Source: Pleurodeles waltl
Taxonomy: Eukaryota > Chordata > Amphibia > Caudata > Salamandridae
Direction of reading: 5' to 3'
Assembly: GCF_031143425.1 (NCBI RefSeq)
Contig: NC_090441.1
Span: 220,344,928-220,408,927 of the forward strand
DNA length: 64,000 bases
Shown in pieces: positions 56,280 through 64,000 of this stretch. Every line of letters starts with the position of its first letter. Position 1 is the first letter of the stretch. The notes under the pieces were generated by a model that was given only the letters and a program-made list of their open reading frames with translations, was not told where the DNA came from and ran no database searches. The translations under genes and the position numbers were made by a program.

Positions 56280-58300
56280 GATAGTAAAGAAAATTACTTT
56301 ATGTTAAATAAAATTGAAATTGACTGAAAAAAACACAGGTTACAGGGACGTTATTGTTAGGAAATAGAATTTTAAAAAAATAGAAATACACTAAGAAAAC
56401 CAAAGGTTGCAGGGGTGTCATCGTTAGGCTCACATTTTAAATGTACCAAACCAAAGAAATTAATTTGTTATAGTTAGAGCTATCTAAAGCAACTATAACT
56501 CAGGCCCTAAGGTAACTATAACTAGCTTCCTAGCTATTGACTGCTAATTACTCCACAAATTACAGCACTCATGACATTACTGATAATATCACTGTAACGT
56601 CTGCCGCAAAATTATTGATCAGATAACTATGCGTATCGAGGGTGCTAGAGTTTTTGCTCTGGCTTAGCAGCAGCTGTAAAAAGTGTTGCCCCAGGGAGGT
56701 GGTCCCCTGGGCTATGGGGGGTTCCTGAGGCCCCTCACACTCAAAATTGTTGATGCCCCTGGGACCTGCCCCAGCCGGAGGCCTATCAAAAACAAGCATG
56801 GGAGCCTGTGCTTGGTTTTTTACATTTTTTTTGTTGCGAATTCATGAATACTGCAAATTTGCAGCAAAAAAAAAAAACGTAAAATGCTTTTTTGCACTAG
56901 AGCTAAGGCCCCTTTTCTTTTTTTAAACTTTTTTTTAGTTGTACTCGGCTGAATCCAAATCCCAAGATGGCTGCCAACACTTCCTGGTTTGAAGTGTTGG
57001 CAGCCAATCAGAGCCGTGCATTTACCTGCACAAGCTCGTCTTTGTTTGCAAATACTTCACGGCCAGAGATATACAAATTTGAATTTCCCTCCAATTCTCA
57101 AAAACTACTGAACGGATTTACACAAAAAGCAAAACCTGCGTGCCGGCAGCTAGCATTCTGCCAAATTTGGTGTCATTCCATCCAGTGGTTCGGGCTGTAG
57201 ATGTGTGGGCAGGTCCTATGGGAAATAATATGGGAAATGCAATGTTTTTTTAGCCCCCATTTTCTTGGACCCCACAGAACGGATCACCCTGGAACATTCT
57301 GTGTGCACAAGAAACATTGGTGCACTATTTTTGGAACATTTCGTGAAGGTTCGTCAAACGGCGCCAAAGCTACAGGAAGTCAAAAAACACTCTTTCTATG
57401 AGAACACGGTTCTCACTATAACTGTCCAGTGGCGACGGCCAGTAGGTGTTATACGTCACCTAGCGGCAGTTACCACAAGATAGTTATAGTTAAAGTTCTT
57501 GTAAGTAACTATAACTCGCGCCCTAAGGTAACTGTAACTCGCACCTTCGCCATGCACAGCTAATTACTCAACATATTATATCATTGATGAGATCTTGTAT
57601 GGCATCTTTGATGTTATCACTGCAACATTTGCAATAAAAATTACAGCACGAGTTATAGTCACTTAAAATAACTCTAACTATAGCGTCTGAATTTCTATGG
57701 TTTTATATGAGTAAATTCAGAACCTAACTATAACGTCCCTGTAAACTGTGTTTTTTTCAGTACATATATATATCACTACTAGGTAGCTATAGAAAAAGCA
57801 GTTTTTTACTTGCCTATATCTTCAGCGCCGCTTAAGAAATCTTCACAAAAATGTCCAAAATAATTTGACAGTCATGTGAGCTGCTGTATGGAAAGTTTCA
57901 GGGTGATCCATGAAGCAGGGGCTGAGATAAAAGGGGGGTGAAACTTAGAGCATTTGCAATGCTAATTCCCATTGCAAAATCTGAACAGCAATAGCGCCAA
58001 AACCACTGGATGGAATTACATAACATCTGGCAGAAAGGTAGGTCTTGGTCCAGAAAGAACACTTTTTGTTATTTGGTGTGAATTTGTTCAGTAGTTTTTG
58101 AGAAATTAAAGGAAATCCAAATTTGTATACTGTATATAGGGACGGGAAGGATTTGCGATCCCTTCCGATCTCGTGCTGAGATCTGATTGTCTGCCAACAT
58201 TTCAAACAGGAACTGAAAAGGGGCCAGGGAAGGGACACCCTGACCCCTTAGCATGGGTGGTGGGGTCACAGAGGGACCCCCCAGGACTAAAAAGCATTTT
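56280..58300. repeat. Inverted duplications of one repeat family
   Basis: 56,322-56,530 (+) matches 57,773-57,500 (-), sharing GAAAAAAACACAG, GGGACGTTAT and CTAAGGTAACT. 56,985-57,200 (+) matches 58,215-57,990 (-), sharing ACAAATTTG and CCATCCAGTGG. The two pairs have different centres (about 57.0 and 57.6 kb), so these are opposed copies of a repeat and not one simple palindrome. A perfect 15-bp hairpin lies at 56,969-57,005. No gene. Confidence 0.75.
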
Positions 58301-58545
58301 TTTTTAAATAATTGCCACGATTCACGGCTCATCCGTAAATCCGGGTAAAATTTTTAAAACAAAACAAGAGCAGTCTCCCATTGTATGCAGGGGGCCACCA
58401 CCTCCCCTGGGCACACCAATTTCAATTTGGTCTACGACCTTCACACTGAGATATGGGAGTTGTGGGTTATTTCTGTTTTTTTAAGCCCTTTATGGGCTTT
58501 CTGGGACTACGAGGGAGCCCTCAAGGGCCTCCACCATGGACCCTT

Positions 58546-58550
<5 letters not shown>

Positions 58551-58602
<52 letters not shown>
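58551..58602. repeat. (TA)n microsatellite followed by T-rich run
   Basis: About 25 TA units, then T and C/T runs to 58,637. Confidence 0.97.
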
Positions 58603-58619
<17 letters not shown>

Positions 58620-58679
58620 CTTTTCTTTTTTTTTTCTTCAGAATTGCAATAAAAAGCCCTAATGGGCTACTTGGCACAA

Positions 58680-58916
58680 GGGAAGCCTTAAGGCTTCCCT
58701 CACCGTGCCAGTGATTCAGCAAGAAGGGAACTGCTTTAATAGCAGCTCCATGCTCGTTGAAGAATGTTATCTCTGTCCCCTGCACGTGCGCAGAGTACAG
58801 AGATTAAAGCTCTGCTGTTTGACAGTGGGGCCTGCTTTACAGGTCCGCTGTCAAACAGCAGAGAGTTTGCTGTGGCTAGGCTGCGGCTGCAGAGCTGCAG
58901 CCAAGCCACAGCAAAC
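58680..58916. repeat. Second cluster of perfect hairpins
   Basis: 58,680-58,699 is a perfect 20-bp palindrome (GGGAAGCCTTAAGGCTTCCC). 58,810-58,863 has 16-bp perfect arms and 58,865-58,916 has 13-bp perfect arms, back to back. Confidence 0.85.
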
Positions 58917-60417
58917 AGCTGTGTCTCGGGGTGGGCACCCTGGGACATAGCAGGAGCCAGCCCTGAGGGAGGAGGTCCCCAGGGCCACCAGAAGCATCAC
59001 AAGGGGGGGGGGCATGTGCCCTCCTTCAATGTTTTTGCAGAGCCACTGGGGGTGGTGATCCCTGGGGTGCAAGGTTCCCATAGGGACCCCCTTTGTTTTC
59101 TTAAACATTTGCCTTGGTAGGGAATGTTCCCTGGGGCAATGTGGGGGGGGGCTGTAAATTAATCCCCAGAGGGTGACTGTCCCCGGGGCATCAGGAGGAG
59201 GCTAGGAGGCACCCTCAATTTATTTTTCAAAAATCCCCCAGCACTTCGCCCACCTGGGGGCATTAGACTAACAAAGTGCAGGAGACTTTTAAAAAAAAAT
59301 GTAAGAGCAGATTTGCAGATCCACTGTGACTCTTTTTAGCCCTGGAGGGGTCCCTTTGGGGGGGAATGGCAATTTGTTTTGGAAAGTTTTGAAAGGTTTT
59401 GTGAAGATTCTGTTGCATAGGCTCTCATTATTCTAATGAGACTACTGGATTTTGAGTGGCAGAATCGCCTGCGGTGTGGGAGACTAAGTCTAACCCACTG
59501 TGGATGACACCTGTTGCTCCAATCCGGGTTTTGCTCCGGCTAACTAGCAGTGCCTCATCTCCACCCAAGAATAGAGATGACTGGGCAGCCGAGCGCATGA
59601 CATACTTAACATCTCAGGGAAGTCGTGGTCACTCAGGTCTCATCCGTTTCTCTCATTTACAATTCAGTCTCATGTATAAATGACATACAGAGGCAGTATA
59701 TGTTTCAATAATCGGTTTAATAAAATAATAGATAGCAAAGCGTGAGCTGCAATAACCAGGACAACACAACATGACAGTATTGAAATGGTGATGAGAAGAG
59801 TGAAGCATAAAAACAACGCTATCATTTTGTCACTACAATCAAGGGTCTAGCTGCTACCTAGGCTAGGATAGAGCACAGCATGTTAAGCTCTAATTCTGCC
59901 CTTCAGGTTCCCCTGGGAAGACATCAACCACCATACCTGAACAAAGGGCTGCAGTCTGCATTAGCATCTGTAGCAAAGCATTCAGCAGTCAGCATACAGT
60001 CGAGGGAATCTCCCTCTAACGTGTAAGGGACAAGGAAGTGTTTTTATAACAACACAGCTGAGGTGTTGAGAAAATGTCCCTACGTAAGGATGTGTATTTT
60101 CTAAGAATGTTGGAGACTAAACTTCTACCACGTTCAATGGCAATGTACCGTGTTGTAGCCTTGGAAGAAGCACAGAGTGATTAAGAATATAAAACATAAA
60201 CAATATAAAACAAAATAAAACTAGACCCTAAAAATGGTTATTGTTACAATAATAAGACAAAGTTGAATAAAATATATCTAGGTTAAAGTGCACACCGGCC
60301 TAAATAATGTGCATGGAGCTATAACTAAAATGGCTACACAACAATTCATCAAGTGGCACCAAAACGATATAGGGAAGTAACAAAACAGTTTTTATATAGA
60401 AACTAGGTCCTAACTAT

Positions 60418-60420
<3 letters not shown>
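58917..60420. other. Intergenic sequence, no gene seen
   Basis: Contains a G run (about 59,003-59,010) and short unsupported ORFs. No element ends were found. Confidence 0.4.

Positions 60421-60481
<61 letters not shown>
60421..60481. repeat. (CT)n(AT)n microsatellite
   Basis: CT repeats, then TA repeats. Confidence 0.95.
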
Positions 60482-60484
<3 letters not shown>

Positions 60485-60809
60485 TATACATGTTGTTACT
60501 TTTGTGTTTTGAAATTATAATTTATTTAGGGCCTCATTACAAGTTTGGCGGTTTAGTGGCCAGACCGCCAGATTATGAGTCATGTGGGCCTCTGGAGCAA
60601 GGACCATCTCGTTCCCGCCAGCACCACCAGACAGTACAGACTGCCACAGTCACAAGGCCAGCGGAGCATGTGTTTCCGCTGGACAAATTATGAGATTGCA
60701 GACCGCCAATGTGACCATGGTGGTCCAACCACCATGTCTCAGCATGCAGAAACGAGGAGTATAAAGGGGGACATTCACCTGCAGGCAGCCTCACACATCC
60801 AGTGCTGCC

Positions 60810-60891
60810 ATGGAGCCCATCACACACGTCCTGCTCTGCTGTTGATCACTCACAGAGCACAAAATCCACACCACCGCGAACACAACCAACC
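60810..60891 (+). pseudogene. Harbinger C transposase, exon 1
   Basis: ATG in GCTGCCATGG context, MEP start as in A and B, 82 nt (one fewer), then GTAAGT. The missing base puts TGA in frame at codon 12. One frame over, it reads ALLLITHRAQN, similar to the others. Confidence 0.55.
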
Positions 60892-60899
60892 GTAAGTAC

Positions 60900-62106
60900 A
60901 CATACCTACCTGTGTCATGAAACTTAACAACAGATCTTTGTGCCATCGTCCACTTGATATGGGGTCATGCTACAGACATTAAAAACACATATGATTGTGT
61001 ACACACTCGGAATCATACATAAAGATCGACACATTCACATCCACAATAAACCCCATTTGGGGAGGTTACACACACTGCAATGCAAAACTACACAAAAAAA
61101 CATGTCTAACCATCTTAGGCACAGGGACAGTGAAAGGTACACAACATTATTTCACACAACACCAACAATACACCATCATCACATATCCAAAGACAACTCG
61201 CACACTCACATTCCTCACAGGCCATGGACTCTCATCACTTAAAACACACCTATATATGGATGTTCACCCACATTGCAACACAATGGAAGAATAATTGGAT
61301 GCACAATAGGCAAAAAGACAAATATACAAACCTCACAATGCTAACAATACCTGCACAATAGGGATGGGGCCATCAGGAACACTCAGGAAGGAGGCTGCAC
61401 TAGGACAGATATCACTTTACACATGCCCCCAAAACAACATTTGCACAGGAATTGGCCATACATGTGTCTCAGGGACAAACAATGCAAGACCCAAATGGCA
61501 TGCCTATCAGCACAACGTGGAAGTGCAAGACAACAAAGCACATACAACTCCAACTGCATGGGAGAGACCTTTATATAGGTAGCTGCAAGGTACAAACATC
61601 TAAATGGATACATGTACAGTCAGTTGTAAACAAAGGTGAACACACTCCATGTATGCTAAGACAAAACCCATCAGATGAATACATAATCCATATCAGGGAG
61701 TTAGGTCTGATAGCACGCAAGCTCACATTGGACAACACAAGATTAAATACTTACCATACCCAACAGTAAACAGTGCCATCACATCACCATTGCATTTACT
61801 CCCACATATCCACACACTCAACATATACCCTTGTCTTGGGGGACACCAGCACTGCCCAAAAAGTCAGATACTGCAAGCATCAGCAAATGGATTAGCAAAC
61901 AGGCTGAAACACACACAACTGTAGGCAGACAACACAAGTCACTCAGGAGCAGCATAAAAGTAGAAAAGCAATTGTAGGACATATGTTTAACTAGCAACAG
62001 TCCAAGACCATTGACCAGCTCAAATATATGTCCAGAATACAACACTTGACTCCGAACTGCCAGGGCCCTTCCAAAGGAAGGGACATCAAGTGGGCAGGCA
62101 GGCACC
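60900..62106. other. Intronic spacer of Harbinger C
   Basis: CA-rich, with many short ORFs lacking features. Unlike A and B I see no large tandem array here. Confidence 0.45.
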
Positions 62107-63440
62107 TCAGGGATCATCTTTGGGGGGTTCTGATTTCAGAGGGTGGTTGGTCTTGGGTTTGGAAGGGCTGGTCGGCTTTTTAGGAGGGGTGGGCTTCTTA
62201 CTGGGTGAGGAGAGGCATGGGTGCTTGCAGTAGGTATGGGAAGCCTTGGAGGCAAAAGGGAGGGGCTGGGAGCTGGATGGGAGCCTCCTGGCTTTAAAAA
62301 CGAGGGTGGAGGGAACAGGGGAATGGTTGTCTGCTATGTTGGTGTGGATGTCATGGGTGTGTCCTACTTGAAGGTAGGCTTGTGTTTGGGTGGTATCTGT
62401 TGGTTGGGTGAGTGAGTGCATTTGTATGTCTTGGGGGACTGGAAGGAGAGGTACTGGGGGATGGAGTGGTAGATATATGTGTGTATGTTGGGTGGTGACT
62501 GCTGGTATCTTGGACGTGGTGGATGTCTGTGTGTCTGTATTTGTGGTGTCTGTAGGTATGGTCCTTATGGTAGATGTCTTAGGGTCTGCTGGGGTGGTGT
62601 ATGTGGGTATGATGTGTGTGATGTGTAGATCACTGACTGTTAGTGAGGTACCTCTGGCTGTGCTGGACGTTGTGTGTATAATGCATGGGGTGTTGGGGGT
62701 ATCTAGGGAAGTGGTGATTGTTGTTGTGTCTGTAGGTATCTGTTATTTGCTTGCATGCCGGTGTATTTTGTGGTGCTTGTGTTGGTGTGTGCTGCTCTTC
62801 TGTGTTGATGCTGATGAATGTAAGTCTGTCTGTGTGCTTTGGGTAGGTAGGATAAGGGGGGATTTGGATTGGGAAGAGGGAGGTGGACAGGGGCGGAATG
62901 TGCGGAGTGCCCGACTGCCATCAGTAAGGAGGCCAGACCCTGAAAAGATCTCTGTATGCCAGCCATTGATCCATGAATGTCTTCCTGGAATGTGTTTGTC
63001 TGTTGTAATAGAGTTGCTAATCCCTGGATGGCATACACAATGGCTGACTGACACACAGAGATACTTCTCAGGAAGTCGATAGCCTCCTCACTGAGGGCAG
63101 CAGGAGTAAGAGGTGCCTGTGGCAAAGGAGACACCCACCCCCTTGGATGAGCTGGCACAGCCAACTGGGTGGTGAGTAACAAAGAAGGTGGCAACAGAAT
63201 GGGAGGTGGCAGACAAGGATGGTACAAGAGAATGCCCCGATAGGTCCTCCACCACCAGGGAGTGTCCAAAGGAGGAAGAATCGGATAATGATGAGGATGT
63301 CCCAGTCTCCCACCGTGACACTCCCCTTGACCTCTAGGCCCCTAGGTCCCTCTGTGTCGGCGGTGTCTTGACCGAAGGTCCAATGGTCGGATGCTCCCCC
63401 AGTAGGCAGTCCCCATCTCCGTTGCATGCCAGTAATGATG
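62107..63440 (-). pseudogene. SANT1 gene of Harbinger C, exon 3
   Basis: Acceptor TTTGCAG before 63,440. Then a Ser/Asp-rich stretch (SSLSDSSSFGHSLVVED), a helix with coil (ALSEEAIDFLRSI, LLQQTNTFQEDIHGS), Thr/Ser-rich sequence and a Lys/Pro tail (SKKPTPPKKPTSPSKPK) ending at TGA 62,109-62,107. The frame changes between segments, so it is probably dead. Exons 1 and 2 would lie to the right of the window. Confidence 0.65.
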
Positions 63441-64000
63441 CTGCAAATTCAAAGACAAAGAGGGTCATCACATGCCCATGATCACACTTGAACAACAGCC
63501 CAGATTAGCAAACAGGTCTAAGATGTCAAGTAGGCCCTACCAACAAACTCCACTTAAGTGGTCCATATATGTACCATACCATATAGATGCATGGTGGATG
63601 AACTGTCAACAATTGCCCACAGAAAAATCAGGATCTCCGACAACTACAATTACATGGCTGAATTTGTGCAATCCCAATACTCATTCAACAGGCAGGAGAC
63701 ACCATCGCCCTCAAGCCTTTGCCCCATTGATGGAGCAGGCCTCAGTCTATTGTTGCCATACAATAGTAGGACAATGACAAATGCATTTTCTCAGATCCCA
63801 CAGAAGGTCATGCACACATCTAATTGTCACATACATAATGACCCAACAATGAGAAATGATGCTACAAAATCCTGCCTTGTTGATGACAAAAGTACAATAT
63901 CTTAGAGAAGGTCACATGAAAATACCCACATCACGCTGGAAACATATCAGCAATGCACACTTCACCAAGGGACATTTGTCCCTATGGAGTCATGGTGGTG
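63441..64000. other. End of window, inside Harbinger C
   Basis: Probably intron of SANT1 C. No exon is recognised. Confidence 0.4.

Larger units (their letters stand above)
60529..64000 (+). mobile_element. PIF/Harbinger transposon C, left part (cut by window end)
   Basis: Starts GGGCCTCATTACAAG after TTA (60,526-60,528), with a GGCGG...CCGCC stem just inside. It carries the transposase exon 1 equivalent and the 3' part of SANT1 in the same order as A and B. The right part lies outside the window. Confidence 0.8.

Noticed and set aside
58507..58785. ORF with long Ile-Tyr run
   Set aside because: Translation of the (TA)n microsatellite.
1..64000. A host protein-coding gene
   Set aside because: All recognisable coding segments belong to transposons, and no non-transposon exon series was found.

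Overview
The window is intergenic DNA made almost entirely of transposable elements. I found no host gene. It looks like a large, repeat-swollen vertebrate genome. Very long LTRs, an L2-type LINE, several PIF/Harbinger DNA transposons, an ERV-L-like element and deep insertion-in-insertion nesting make a salamander (a newt such as Pleurodeles) my best guess. That guess is inference; no species marker was tested.

Layout. 0.13-0.86 kb: a 92/90-bp tandem repeat. 1,275-8,865: an LTR retrotransposon with 3.08-kb LTRs and a perfect 5-bp target duplication; it encodes only gag and protease. 8.9-12.5 kb: little of note. 12.53-16.17 kb: a decayed L2-type LINE. 16,619-44,860: PIF/Harbinger transposon 'A', which unnests to about 7.8 kb. 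It is split by a LINE (18,552-23,990) and by a solo LTR (27,238-42,258). That solo LTR itself contains a young ERV-L-like element (27,837-32,826), a second solo LTR (34,497-40,475) holding a third (37,178-40,257), and two fold-back MITEs (40,560-41,192 and 41,443-42,002). 45,145-53,378: a nearly complete sister transposon 'B' of 8.2 kb. 53.4-60.5 kb: simple repeats, inverted duplications, hairpins and exon-like remnants. 60,529 to the end: the left part of a third sister, 'C'.

How the genes fit together. Harbinger A and B share one plan. On the + strand is a HARBI1-type transposase whose first 83-nt exon lies near the left end. Its huge first intron contains a complete - strand gene (SANT1) for a Myb/SANT-like protein with a coiled coil and a repetitive tail. 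To the right of the transposase is a second - strand gene (SANT2) for a NAIF1-like SANT protein. Two SANT partners per element, one of them nested in the transposase intron, is the most unusual biology here. Copies A and B carry stops, frameshifts and lost splice sites, so neither looks active.

The non-autonomous elements are also notable. The ERV-L-like element has two intact ORFs without reverse transcriptase and nearly identical 1,287-bp LTRs. The two MITEs are chains of hairpins in which stems differ by paired, compensating substitutions. They share a subterminal hairpin with the Harbinger transposons.
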